A stretch of DNA of 64,000 nucleotides from Parapristionchus giblindavisi (taxonomy: Eukaryota > Nematoda > Chromadorea > Rhabditida > Diplogasteridae). Where the stretch lies: assembly GCA_943737045.1 (NCBI GenBank), contig CALSFV010000290.1, positions 1-64,000 of the forward strand. The letters run 5' to 3'. The position numbers were made by a program, and so were the translations under genes. Below the pieces are notes generated by a model, which did no database searches, had not been told where the DNA came from, and worked only from the letters and a program-made list of their open reading frames with translations. This document shows, piece after piece, positions 37,231 through 50,339 of the stretch (position 1 is its first letter; each line of letters starts with the position of its first letter).

Positions 37231-37703
37231 GGCGGAGTAAAAATCGGTATATATATATTGGGGTCTATCTGAAAGGGGCGGAGCCATACATCGGTAAATA
37301 TGTAGGGTTCAGGTGAGCATATGTGATTATTTGAAGTTTCATAACATGGCCTAGTTGGTAAGCATTCGGACAATGAATCCAAAAATTGGTCGGCTTGAAA
37401 GTTCAATCCACCGAGCAATATTAGAGTTCCATTTAGGAAAAATAATGTTTTTAAATATATCTGCTGTTTTTGGTTCTCGTGTGAGAAAGTGATTCATGAA
37501 ACATAAAATATGTTTCAACCCGAAAAGTATTATAGATATTTCGAAATGCATTGTATGCTAAGTTATTCTCTACAGACAAAATTTGTGTTGTTTCTCAACA
37601 ATTAATTTCTGCTAACATTGTTTATCTCTATTTTGGGTAGTGAGATGTTCACAACCAATGGGAATTACAGGGGAGTCAGGTTTGACGTGGAGCCTATCTG
37701 GAG

Positions 37704-38205
37704 CTACAACTGGAGCTCTAATTGGACCAGCCGCTGGACCTCTTCTTCATCATGAGCATCTTCGCTAGAGCTCACGACGGCACCCGTGATATGCTCGACA
37801 GTTTCTTCGACTTCCTTCAACTAATATGAATTATATCACACTGCCTTATTTTCTACGACAATGAAGAAATTTGATACCTAACTTGTTTCTTGACGACATG
37901 TGGTAATTTGACAACGTTTTTTTACTAGCGGATTTGCCCGATATTCAAACTGTTCAGTACAGTATTCAACTCTACCTCTACAGTACTACAGTACTAAACT
38001 GTACTCTACAGTACTCAAATTTACGTCTCTACAGTACTTTACCGTACTCAAAGGTATTTAAATTTGTATCGAACCATCTGCGTCTCTTTTTAGCTTAATG
38101 AATATTATAACGCAGTGCATCAAGCACCTCATCAATCATATCACTTACTATTTCATCTTGAAGTCTGTCTTGGTCTTTATGTTGTTCATGTTGATTGTAG
38201 TCCAT
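37704..38205 (-). CDS. Small two-exon candidate gene, unknown function
   Basis: Exon 1, 38,205-38,149: ATG then MDYNQHEQHKDQDRLQDEI, with a GTAAGT donor. Exon 2, 37,820-37,704: acceptor ATATTAG, then LKEVEETVEHITGAVV...SEDAHDEEEVQRLVQLE to a TAG. The phase-0 join gives about 57 charged residues, acidic in the second half, probably helical. No membrane segment or known domain. The codon pattern and perfect phase argue for real coding, but the gene may be a 5' or 3' piece of something longer truncated by the neighbouring repeats. Confidence 0.5.
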
Positions 38206-38209
38206 GACA

Positions 38210-38655
38210 GAGACGAAGAAAAGACGACCGTTCGGAATGAAGCGAAGGCAATAGAGTGAATGGAAAGAAAAACATGTTTTTAACTTCCTGTGTCTGTTTT
38301 CTAATGAAATATCGATAAAATTATTGTTAATCAAAGGAACCGATCGGTAACAAGAGGATCCTGGAATGGGTTAATGGTTCCGAAAAAAATGTTTAAAATG
38401 GTTTCTTGTAATAAAAATATCATTTACGTGGTAACAGTGGAAGAATTGTATATAGTCGCATATCGCTTAAATATCAGTAAATGATTTGCTTCTTGTTTCA
38501 CTTCAACACCGATCACCAGTGTCATTTTTCATTTTTCGATTTTTTCGATTATTCGACGATATTATTTACGTCTCATTTTCCAACTTATTCAGGTTTGTGG
38601 TTAGTAAATAAACCATACACTCAGATTGTGCCAAAACACGGAAAATCCTGTATTC
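38210..38655. other. Gap between small gene and palindrome B, nothing recognised
   Basis: AT-rich sequence without splice-consistent coding; may include the promoter of the small minus-strand gene. Confidence 0.4.
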
Positions 38656-39199
38656 GATATAAGAGGGGTTAGAATAAGAAAGTTGGCGAAAATGCACTTG
38701 GCAGATTTTTTTGCCAATTTTGACGGTGTCCAATGTGGCAACTGCTCATGCCTAATTTTACGTGTGCATAATTGGCATTTAGAATAAGATATTTTATTTC
38801 CAAATTCGAACAGTGAAAATTTGGCAAACAACGATAATCGAGAATGACAAAAATGACGGATGAAAATTAGTCATGGTCAAGGGGCGGAGCGTAGTTGACA
38901 AATATGACGAGAGAAATATTGGCTTTGAGCTTAGGATGGCTAAACTTGGAATGTGACAAATTATCCAGAGGCATAATTGGCACGAAATGGGCATGCCAGA
39001 AAATCACGTGTAAAAGTTGGCAACAAGTGTTGAAAGCATACATGCCAGAAATGCAAGTGTCATATTTGTCAGAATGCGGCTTGCCAAAAATGATCGCAGC
39101 AAAATTGGCATGGTTCCATAAACAAAGTCATTGCCAGATCTGACAGTAGTAAAATTGGCAACAAAGTACCTTCCGAATCCGACATAATAGACGCTAGAA

Positions 39200-39570
39200 A
39201 ATCTGGCATGCCAAATTTGACACCGTCTTTCTTGACCCAGATTTGACCGCGTCTAATTTGACCCACATTCGACGGTGTCAAATTTGGCATGCCAATTTTG
39301 ACGGTGTCAAATTTGGCATGCCAATTTTGACGGTGTCAAATTTGGCATGCCAATTTTGACACCGTCAATCTTGACCCAGATTTGACCGCGTCTAATTTGA
39401 CCCACATTCGACGGTGTCAAATTTGGCATGCCAATTTTGACGGTGTCAAATTTGGCATGCCAATTTTGACACCGTCAATCTTGACCCAGATTTGACCGCG
39501 TCTAATTTGACCCACATTCGACGGTGTCAAATTTGGCATGCCAATTTCGACGGTGTCAAATTTGTCACAT
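39200..39570. repeat. 110-bp satellite at the outer end of palindrome B
   Basis: Reverse complement of the 19,896-20,330 array. The CTTGACCCAGATTTGACCGC phrase occurs at about 39,231, 39,370 and 39,480, so one interval is 139 bp and one is 110 bp. Confidence 0.85.
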
Positions 39571-40239
39571 TGAGGGAATTATTACCAATGTACAGATATG
39601 AAATGAACAATACAAACGAGAGTGAAAAATGATTCGAGGGGAATAAAATGAGGGTGGAATGGGTTGTGGGATGATGTTCCTCGTCGTCTAGGGGCTGCTT
39701 CCAGTGTGCGACGTCCTCAGAACCTGATTTAAGAAAATATTGTCAGAGTTCATTTTTCGCATTAATCTAATCTTGTCTAATCTTTATGATCAATGATAAA
39801 TTAAATTACAGTTAAGACCATTTGTTTTAAACATAATTTCTAGCGGTGCACAATGAAAAAGGCTTTCATCTCAATTCTGAAGAATAACATTTTGTTTAGA
39901 AGCGAAGAGAATTTATGCAGTGTTCAGAACTTGGAATTTGCACGAAATACTGTTGAGAAGTTAAAGTGGAAAATGCTATATTTTGAATGAAAAAAATATG
40001 GGTTTTAAATATAATACTTGAAAAGAAAAAAATTCGTTCATTTAGAACAACTAAGTATATAAGGTATGCTATGAAACGAATATCGTAACCTTTTGATCTT
40101 TATAATGATCCTAAGCCGCAAATCAACGAAAATGCAGCGAAAATTGAAGGTAAGCATTTAATATTTCAAAGTATCACTAAACATAAATAAAGTGTGTCCG
40201 TAACACTGTTTGCGACACAAAAAATGAAATCATCACTCA

Positions 40240-40869
40240 CATGGGAATGGTCGGAACTCACATATCACGATTTTCACGAAAGTTGCAGGGTTTACTAAAT
40301 CGACTACGCTGATTCCAAATCAGCCTTAAAAACCTGCGAAATGTTTTTCTGAAGCGAGTTATAGCCCTACGAAAGGCGATTTTTTGATTTTTCAAGCGAT
40401 TGTTCAACTGATTTCCCCGTGCGATATGAATTTTATCTCGTTATTCTCTTCTTTTTTTCTTTTCTATCCATTCCTAGCTGCAGCATGGTAAAGTGTAATG
40501 ATGTTTAGTTAGCATTCCGGAGGCAGCTGGTTCGATTCCCCGGCTGTGAACTTATTTTACTGACTGACATGTGTGATCATTTTTTTATAAATTACAAAAG
40601 ATCCCTCTGGAATACCAGCCAAACATCGTAAAACTTGACCACACTGCAGCTGGAAGTGGAGAGAAAAGAGCACGCTCATGTACCGTGGGGAAAGCAGTTT
40701 AAGAAATCGTTTGAAAAATAAAAAAATCGCTTTTTCTTCGTTCTATAACTCACTTCAGAAAAAAACATTTCGCAGGCTTTTAAGGCTGATTTGGAATCAG
40801 CGTAGTCGATTTACTAAACCCTGCAACTTTCGTGAAAATCGGGATATGTGAGTTCCGACCATTCCCATG
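40240..40869. mobile_element. Foldback with tRNA-like core, TSD TCA, B left arm
   Basis: Reverse-complement copy of 18,639-19,264. TCA at 40,237-40,239 and 40,870-40,872. Confidence 0.85.
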
Positions 40870-41628
40870 TCAGTATATCACGCTTGTCACGAGAAAATCG
40901 AGCTAAGCTGGGAATGAAGCAAAAATGACTAAATGAGTTAGGACCATTTTTGGACATCCCTAGACATGCCCTACCATCCCCCTAAGTCACAGTATGCAAT
41001 GTTCATTTTGGGCCTCCCTACACCGGGAAGGTAAAGTGAATTCCCAGCTTTGAGCTCGAATTTCTCGCTTCTGGTGCGATTTAGCGGAAAAGTGTCACAT
41101 GCGTGACTCCCGCACTTTTTACGAGCTCTATCGAGCTAAACCAAACAGAAGTCATGAAAATGCCTGAGCTACTCTTCAGGGCAAATAACTCAAAAATTGA
41201 GGAAAAGGAGGTGCTCTTCTTCCAGTATGTTATTAACTTTTGTATGCGCTTTCTAATGAGGGGTTTGCGAGAAAAAAAATACGTTATGGTTCATCCCTTG
41301 GAATTTTCCTGATGATTTGAAGTCATTTTCAGCCCATTTCTTTTCATTCCTTCACTTAAATTCTTTGTCATTTTTATTACGTTATTCACCCTTCACCCTT
41401 CACAAACAATGTCCAATATCAACGGCTGAACCTGCCTCCGGGATTAAAAGACCATTGTCCTCTTGTCTTTTTCAGAGTATTTAATGTGTCTTGAACAACG
41501 GAATGCACAGTCACGATGGCTTGTTTTTCTCGAAGATGAATTCGAGAGAAATGGACGAGGAAAGCTTTGTTAGAGAGTAAAGAAGAGCTACAAGGAAATC
41601 TTCCTATGAGATAATCATGCCATACTAT

Positions 41629-42155
41629 TAGATTGAATCAGAATTGACTGTGGATTTTTTTTGGTTCGAATTTGAACTTTTTCCGTTCTTTTGTGATAAC
41701 ACCTCCTGTCTCGCGAAACTGCAGACATACATACCCCATCTCTGTCACTCCCCGAGATATCAGTCAGTTTAAAATGCCGAATAATTTCCATCCGAATAAA
41801 TAACATGTTCGGCAAGTCCTGCTTTCCTTTTCCTGTCTGGCCTCTAAGTCCCTGATAGGTCATGGCGCATGGCTGGAGGTTACCACTCTGATGCCCCTTC
41901 TGAAACAACGGTGCAAGATTGGTTCCATCGCTTCAAGCACAACAATCTGGAAGAAGAGGGAGGTCGAGATCGTCATCCAAGCACCCATTTGACCTTGCCC
42001 CCTCCGATTATTGGCTCATCGGGGATATGCATTGAGCCTAGGCGGAGAAGCACTTCAAGACTCGAGTTGAGGTCGATTCGTGACTGACCTCCTACTTCGC
42101 CTACAAGACAGCTGCGTGCTTCGAGGAGGCCACGGTTAATTCTGACTCAACCTAA
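41629..42155 (+). mobile_element. Mariner relic, copy in B left arm
   Basis: Inverted copy of 17,351-17,873 with the same ends, TA flanks (41,627-41,628 and 42,156-42,157) and the same transposase N-terminal fragment on the plus strand near 41,870-42,085. Confidence 0.85.
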
Positions 42156-42617
42156 TAATTCAACAGCACTGTATGATAAATAACGTTTTCAGAAGACTAA
42201 CAATAAGAAATCAAGTTACAACAGAAAGCGATATGTTTCATTCCGCACCGCGCGGTGCAGAATGAAATAGAATGGAATGATAAGGAATGGGTTGAACATG
42301 AATTCAAATCATCAGGGGATTTCCAAGGGGATGAACCATACTAACACATTAACGTTTTATTTTTATTTTCCGCAGACTCCTCATTGGAAAGCGCATGCAA
42401 AACTTAATAACATACTGGAAGAAGAGGACTTTTTTCCTAAATTTTTGAGTTATTTGCCCCGAAGAGCAGCTCTGTTCAGAGGCATTTTCATAACCTCTGG
42501 TTTGTTTAGATCGATAGAGCTGTTTAGATCGATAGAGCTCGAAAAAAAGAGCGGGAGTCACGCATGTGACACTTTTCACCTAAATCGCACCAGAAGCGAG
42601 AAATTCGAGCTCAAACT

Positions 42618-42815
42618 CTGGTATTTCAAAACTAAAAGTCTACCTACATTTTCACTTTAAGTAGACTTGTAAGTCTGCTTAAAGTGAAACGCAAGTCTAC
42701 TTAAAGTGTGACGTCACTATGTAAGTCTACTTAAACTGGGAAAGTGACGTCACTTACTTAAAGTAAACTTCAAGTCAGTGACGTATTTTAAGTAGACTTA
42801 AAGTTTTGAAATACC
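42618..42815. mobile_element. Insertion of AAGTCTACTT hairpin repeats, B left arm
   Basis: Reverse complement of 16,752-16,925 in the matching context. Confidence 0.6.
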
Positions 42816-44286
42816 AAAGAAGCTGGGAATTCACTTTACCTTCCAGGTGTAGGGAGCCCCAAAATGAAAATTGCATATTGACATGAGACTTGGGGGCTGG
42901 TAGAACATGCCTAGAGATGTCCAAAAATGGTCCTAGCTCATTTCACCATTTTCTCTGTATTCCCATGAATTATAAATTTAGCTCGATTTTCTCGTAACAA
43001 GCGTGATTTAATGTGCATGCAACTTGTACATTTTTGTACATTCTTTTATCAAACTAAAACCTCATTAAAATTTGCTTAAAGTCATCGAAAATGAGCATTT
43101 TCACGCGAACATTTGAACAACATTTGCTGGATTTTCGTACATTTTCAAATATTTTGATATCAAACTAAAACCTCATTAAAATCGAAAAGTCATCGAAAAT
43201 GAGCATCTTCAGGAACAACAACATTTAAACATTTTTCGGATTGAATTTTGAAATTTCCGAACACTGCATTAAAAATCAAATAATAAAGGCAATCCTGTTC
43301 AGCGTACCTGAAGAGAGGCGAGCAGCGCTCGGATGTTGCAATCCTTGCCCTTTGTCCTGTCGATGATCTACAATCAATCAATCGTTATTACTCACCAAAG
43401 CATCATAACCATAAAGCTTAAAATTGAATCTTTCAATAATAATTACCGTAGGCATTACCGTATTTCAATTAATCAATACTACCAAATAATCTACCGTATT
43501 CAAGTTAATCAATACCTCCTACTGTGCACTAATCAATCATCTACATTAACCTATGTAACGTTACATCCGTGGTGTGTGAAAACTTTTGTAATTCCATAAT
43601 ATTAGGTTGGTGCAGAAGTCATTGCCACTTTTTGATTGACACATACATATCTCGTGACCGGAGTGTTTACTAACTTTGCGGTTGCAGGTGGTCAACAACA
43701 ATTGCCACCCTTCAGAATTTACAGTATTGAGGAATTCAGTGTGCTATGTTCAACTTTACCTCTCATTTTCTCAAACCACAATGCGCGATGTGGAATGCCA
43801 GTTGGCTAATGTATAGCTGACCATGCACTGACGCTACAATATCATACGCAATTAGTAGCACCAGCGTTGAGGATGAGGAGAGGTCGGAATGGTTATTTGG
43901 ACAAATTGCTGGAGCTACTGGACAAATATCCATTCCAAATTACACGTTGGCTAGATCACCTGTGGCCGTATGCGGATCATCGGGGTTTTATTTTTCTTGA
44001 AAATAGTTTTACATGAGAATGTTTTCCCAGTAAATGACCATTTTCCAGGAGACCGGTTTTTACGTATGCATGGAGCAAAGCAAATATTCTCTAGGAAAAC
44101 GATGATCGTTTTCCTGGAAAACCCATTCAAGCGAGAAAACCCTAATATTTTTATTTTGGGGTACTCATACAATTTCGCTCGCCCACAATGTGATTGAGCA
44201 CTTTTTGTCGATATGGTATGTGTTGAGAATTGAAACCCATCTAGGAATATGTGGGAGATCAAGATTAGTAAGAATCACCCCCACGT

Positions 44287-44360
44287 CGGGTCAGTTCCGA
44301 ATACTTGAGATGTAGATCGAGTAAGTTTTGTTCTAAAGTCGGGTCAGTTTATATTTCGCA
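44287..44360. repeat. GGGTCAGTT motif pair
   Basis: Two CGGGTCAGTT words 60 bp apart, mirrored at 52,437-52,500. The same word is multiplied in the 54,965-57,568 insertion, linking the two. Confidence 0.5.
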
Positions 44361-46899
44361 ATACAAAGCGAGAGAGTGGTGTGTGAAACGAGAGATTGTG
44401 GGAGGGGCGAAAATGTATGGGTGTACTGTATCAAATCCTACCGTAACCCGTTCCAGAAAATCAGTAAGAGTATCGATGTTATTGGACCGATTGCGAAACA
44501 TGGATTAAATGGATAAGGCTTCTCTTAAATCAACAGTTACTCCTCTAGTTTTCAGTGTTTGAATTCCCGCCAGTGTCCCCGAGCGCGATAACTCTACTAC
44601 AGATATAGAAAATACTGTGCAAAAATCGGCACTCTCCTCTCGCAGACTTTGGGGGATTGAGGGGGGTGGTGGCCAGAAACCGAAGAAGTTCCCAAAAATC
44701 ACTTTGTTTTTTTTTTTCTGGACTTTGTTTTTTGAAGGGGGAGGGTACTCTCCCTTTAATTCACGGTCGAGGTCGCCCATGTCTAGAGATAATTTAATAA
44801 TAAATATAAAACACAGACGGGAATTGCTAACGGGACAGTGACAAGAGATGATTCATGACTTCTGACTTCATGATATTTTGCTGACCTAAGGATATTTCCC
44901 GTATATCTACAAGCCACGTTACGAAAAATTAGTTCAGTAATACAAATCTACAGTAATACAAATTCTTTCAATGAACATCTCCAGTAAGGTTGCCTCGATA
45001 TACAATACATTAACCCCTCTCAAATACCGTACCTTCTTATTAGCTGTGGTCGGCCGATTGATGCCGTTAAGGCGGATCACGAGAAGTTAGCTTCAATCTG
45101 TAAACATTGTGAAAATAAAAATTAATCAATAAAATTGGCCGAAAAATCGATATCAATCATAGTCATATACCGTACCTTTTGCTGTTGTTGATGGAGCGGC
45201 GTGCTGCTGCAAGTAGATGTTGTCGATGATGAGACCGCTGCAAGTTATGCATGCTAGTCTTTGTCAAATTAAATTACACTACTTCCTCCCTTCCCATTTA
45301 CTTGATCACAATCATTAATCAATTAAAATATTTAAAAATGTATCAATAATCTTACCATCATACACGTGTAAGTGCACGTTCGTGTGTAGCGTCACGTGCG
45401 TCGTGTAGTCTACGGGCGCCTGAAACATTAACATAATCTTATGCCCAATTCAAAAGTTGCAAAGATAAAGGACATGCAGCGAAAACTCCCCTCGTTTCAT
45501 AAACTCTCTCGCCTCTTTTTCTTTTCTTATCGTAACTTTTAAACACCACTTCAATCAATAAAAAACACGAAACAGCAATACAATGTAATGAGCCGTCGCT
45601 ACAGTCCCGCCCGATCGCCTTGTCTTAACGCGGCACGCGGCGTGCCGCCTGTGCCGCATCTCGTTTTACGGGCTGAATAATGTTTCTAAAAATATGAAAA
45701 GTGTATTGGCCATTGTTTGGTCCGATATGATTAATAATGCCGCAGAAACGAAAAATATTGGGTGACTCTAGATAGGGCAAAACAATTTATTACAAAATTG
45801 CTTAGGTACTGTAATGCTACCGTATGCAATATTCAAATTTTGAATTTCCCTCAATTTTTATTCTTTGTGTCATATTGATTGATTGTTTTTTCACGTTTTT
45901 CACGTTTCTGCTTAACTCTCTCTCTTTTTTTTGCATTTTATGAATTAAATTGGATTTCATCGGATTTTCTACGTTTATTTACTTTATATTTATCATCCAA
46001 TCGGATAGTTGTCATTCCCTACTGCAGGTATCTTGATTTCCTCATTCAATTTTCACATTCTTCTTTAATAGAGGCTGTCTTTTAGCCAATTCTCGTGAAG
46101 AATTTCTATTTCTCTTATACTGTTATGTAGATTAGGCGGATGTGGTATGTAAATAGAGCTATTATATCGTTTCTTACACGCCATTATTGTTAACGTACCG
46201 CTCTTTCATTGTGTTAGAAAGGTTAGTCGTACTTCGAATATTCTTTTCGTGCCTCAAACCGACATGAGCACTTCAATTCAGACCTATTCACTGAATGATC
46301 CAACGTGTATCAATCATTCATTAATCAAAGTTGTTTCTATGTTGGATATTGTATACTCCTCGAGGTATTTTATTTAAATTTAGTGCACGATTAGCAGAGT
46401 TGTAAGAGCGTATTCGAATCTGATCTTTGTTTTCTTTATTCGAAACATTAATATATGGTATCAATTATCCCTAATATTCTTCTCATCAATCAATAACCAC
46501 ATATTGATTTGTTACAGAATCCGACGACTAATCGACAAGAACACCGCAGATACGGACATGGTTCATGCACTTGATCACCCATCAAGTGATCGACTACTGT
46601 ATCTTCTGTGGATCTCCAGTAGATAGATGTCTTCAATATTGATCACACCATCGCCAACCAGCTGACGGAGGTCGTCAAGGTACATACCTAATCAATACTT
46701 TCATTCTTTCTCATTTTTTCAATCGATAATTACTTACTTGCGATTGGCTATGAGATCATGTGACACAGTATCTTGTTTGAATTATATCCATGATAAACAC
46801 TCGATATTCCGTTCAAGATGAAACATCTCATCGAACTGCGACCGGTCTTTTTTCTGAGTCGCACCGTCAGAGGCGGATATTGGGCGTCTCAAGGCTAGT

Positions 46900-48145
46900 G
46901 ACTTTTCATGATGATAAATAAGTATTATTATTCCTAGCTTGTTCTGAATTAGCTTGCTAATTGTTGTGTTGTTGTATCGTTGTGTATTACAATGTGTGCG
47001 GTAAAAAACAACACGTACCGTTCCTCACGATTAATAAACACTAATAAATAAATAACGAAAACACTCGCCCCTACCTGGTAAGCTAATCAATCTACATCCG
47101 TAGCTCAATCAATCAATACGCACTCGCATGCAGTAGTAAATCAAGGCACAAAGTGGACAGAGAGTGAGTTCGCTGGTGCATTCACTGCTCATCCACACAT
47201 AACAACACGATAAAAATATCTTTATACGTGATATCTCATGAGTCCCCAAAGAAATTTCATAAATATAATAGATTACAAAAGTCTGGGGTATGGTAGCCGA
47301 TGGACGAAATTGGATCATCATTCAACCATAGTCAGTGACCTCATTATCAGATGAATAGGGTAGAATATAATGACTATGAAGTAATAGAGTGACGAATGAA
47401 TGAATATTGTTGATAAGTTCGTAGTTGATGAGATATGTTACACCAACGAATGTGTAAAATCTTGAATACAGTAGATGCATGCGGACGGTAGTCGAGAGGA
47501 CGGACTGAAAAGGAATATTGAGATTTGAAAGCAGACAATCGCTGAGAGCAGAAACAAAAGAATTTATGAATATCGAATGATTCAATCGATAAAGGCGTGT
47601 ACAGTATTCAGCATTCGATAAATCGTATTCACAGTTAACTACAGTAACATCTAAGCAGAGTTCAGCAACATCAGAATCTGATGCGCTTTCCACTCTTACT
47701 TTTCGACAAATTCAGAAATAATTAATCAAAATATTATATACATCTTCATATAAAGAAACTTCTAATCAAAATTTCGTATCTGAAATCATCTAAGATGAGA
47801 AAGAATGAAAGTATTGATTAGACACGTACCTGGACGCTCTCATGTATGTCCGTGAATCCAAAGTAGCGATGAGCCAATTGAAATTCCCGTTGAGTAGGAG
47901 TGAACTGAAATTAACCTAATCAATAAATACTTCTAGAACGTCTCAATATCCAAATAAAAAAAAGAGAGTAGCGAAAAGGGAAAAATGTTGACGAATTTAA
48001 TGCACAAGATGAATCTTCGACTGTACTATTTTGAAGAAATTAATCTACCGCCTATTCATGAAAACGGGATTCTCTTATCTTTTAGTTTCGTAAGAGAGTA
48101 GAAAATGCGAATAGGAACAATCGTTGACATGAAATAAATATACCT
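46900..48145. other. Unique core of the Tc1-type foldback
   Basis: About 1.2 kb between the arms. A 123-codon minus-strand open frame (47,322-47,693) has no recognisable domain and AT-rich composition and is probably chance; only the 47,830-47,904 exon looks coding. Confidence 0.4.
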
Positions 48146-48425
48146 TGAGACGCCCAATATCCGCCTCTGACGGTGCGACTCAGAAAAAAGACCGGTCGCA
48201 GTACGATGAGATGTTTCATCTTGAACGGAATATCGATTAGCCAAAATAGTGTTTATCATGGATATAGTTCAAACAAGATACTGTGTCACATGATCTCATA
48301 GCCAATCGCAAGTAAGTAATTATCGATTGAAAAAATGAGAAAGAATGAAAGTATTGATTAGGTATGTACCTTGACGACCTCCGTCAGCTGGTTGGCGATG
48401 GTGTGATCAATATTGAAGACATCTA
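47830..48425 (-). pseudogene. Two phase-compatible exons inside the Tc1-type foldback
   Basis: Minus strand: segment ending at 48,370 reads VFNIDHTIANQLTEVVK with a GTACAT donor; exon 47,904-47,830 reads FTPTQREFQLAHRYFGFTDI..ESVQ between TTTCAG and GTACGT. Both junctions are phase 0. The first exon is mirrored in the other arm (46,630-46,681) with a stop just upstream of the readable part. The family is unknown; probably a captured host gene fragment. Confidence 0.4.
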
Positions 48426-50339
48426 TCTACTGGAGATCCACAGAAGATACAGTAGTCGATCACTTGATGGGTGATCAAGTGCATGAACCATGTCCGTATC
48501 TGCGGTGTTCTTGTCGATTAGTCGTCGGATTCTGTAACAAATCAATATGTGGTTATTGATTGATGAGAAGAATATTAGGGATAATTGATACCATATATTA
48601 ATGTTTCGAATAAAGAAAACAAAGATCAGATTCGAATACGCTCTTACAACTCTGCTAATCGTGCACTAAATTTAAATAAAATACCTCGAGGAGTATACAA
48701 TATCCAACATAGAAACAACTTTGATTAATGAATGATTGATACACGTTGGATCATTCAGTGAATAGGTCTGAATTGAAGTGCTCATGTCGGTTTGAGGCAC
48801 GAAAAGAATATTCGAAGTACGACTAACCTTTCTAACACAATGAAAGAGCGGTACGTTAACAATAATGGCGTGTAAGAAACGATATAATAGCTCTATTTAC
48901 ATACCACATCCGCCTAATCTACATAACAGTATAAGAGAAATAGAAATTCTTCACGAGAATTGGCTAAAAGACAGCCTCTATTAAAGAAGAATGTGAAAAT
49001 TGAATGAGGAAATCAAGATACCTGCAGTAGGGAATGACAACTATCCGATTGGATGATAAATATAAAGTAAATAAACGTAGAAAATCCGATGAAATCCAAT
49101 TTAATTCATAAAATGCAAAAAAAAAAGAGAGAGAGTTAAGCAGAAACGTGAAAAACGTGAAAAAAACAATCAATCAATATGACACAAAGAATAAAAATTG
49201 AGGGAAATTCAAAATTTGAATATTGCATACGGTAGCATTACAGTACCTAAGCAATTTTGTAATAAATTGTTTTGCCCTATCTAGAGTCACCCAATATTTT
49301 TCGTTTCTGCGGCATTATTAATCATATCGGACCAAACAATGGCCAATACACTTTTCATATTTTTAGAAACATTATTCAGCCCGTAAAACGAGATGCGGCA
49401 CAGGCGGCACGCCGCGTGCCGCGGCGTGCCGCGTTAAGACAAGGCGATCGGGCGGGACTGTACTTTCTCAAACTTTGTCGAAGAAGAAAGACAGTGATAA
49501 TATTTGGCTGTCAAAAGAAAATAATCAGAGAAAAACTCTTTGCACACTCTCACGCCTTTCTTTTCATGACTTTTGCACACAAAATTAGGTGAACGAACCT
49601 GCGGTTGTACTGGAGAAGAAAGACGGACTCCACCACAATCGGAGCATGAGGGAACCGTAGCTGAACAGGCAGAACCAGATTAGTGTAATCTACCATAAGA
49701 AAGAAAAGTTGTACCATACATTTTCATACCCTGATAACGCTAGGATCGACCAATATTTTCAGGTCAGTTGATGCAAATCGAGCGAAAAATAACGAATTTT
49801 TATTCTAAATCTACCCACGATATTCCGAAAATCGACCTAATATAAAAACATTGTGTGAATGTATGGCTTGTACAGTTCTATCATAATATAGTTCGCCCGT
49901 GTGCGCCCGATCAATCTTTAAACAAGTAAAGCGAAACTGAATCTCACCTGGTTGGAGCACTGTTGTTCCTGCCGCATGCAGTATCCCGAACCGCTGCTGG
50001 AGGACATGCACGTGACTGATACACAATCAATTTAGTGGTGACTAAAGATCAAGATAAAGAAAAAAGAAAAAGACAAAGATAAAGAAAAGATCAGAGCCAA
50101 AATTGGATGCATACTTTGATATCCGCATCCCTGATATAGGAGGCATCAGAAAGGACAGAATTGTCAAACGCACTCAACACTGTAATAGTACACAATAATT
50201 CAATCAGATCGGTGTGCTCTGCCTGCTCTGCCATTTAAACTATTCGTTGTGATTATTTTCCACCCAATTTTTGAAAAATCTTATTTTGTGGCCTTGATGA
50301 TCGTTATCTTTGGTCACCACTAAATTGATTGTGTGTCAG

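Larger units (their letters stand above)
45602..49460. mobile_element. 3.86-kb Tc1-type foldback carrying exon-like sequence
   Basis: Ends CAGTCCCGCCCGATCGCC / GGCGATCGGGCGGGACTG, flanked by TA at 45,600-45,601 and 49,461-49,462. Arms of about 1.3 kb (45,602-46,900 and 48,145-49,460). The mirror position at 50,885-50,900 in the other palindrome arm is a clean empty site (AAAGTAGCGACGG). It has no transposase, so is presumably mobilised in trans. Confidence 0.88.
38656..50040. repeat. Palindrome B, left arm of giant inverted repeat
   Basis: Starts ATAAGAGGGGTTAGAATAAG, the mirror of the palindrome A right end. It runs through satellite (39,200-39,570), foldback (40,240-40,869) and mariner relic (41,629-42,155) to a centre near 50,170. 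The 3.86-kb Tc1-type foldback at 45,602-49,460 is inserted in this arm only. Confidence 0.85.

Noticed and set aside
47322..47693. 123-codon open frame in the foldback core
   Set aside because: No motif, splice support or conservation in the arms; AT-rich composition makes such a run plausible by chance.
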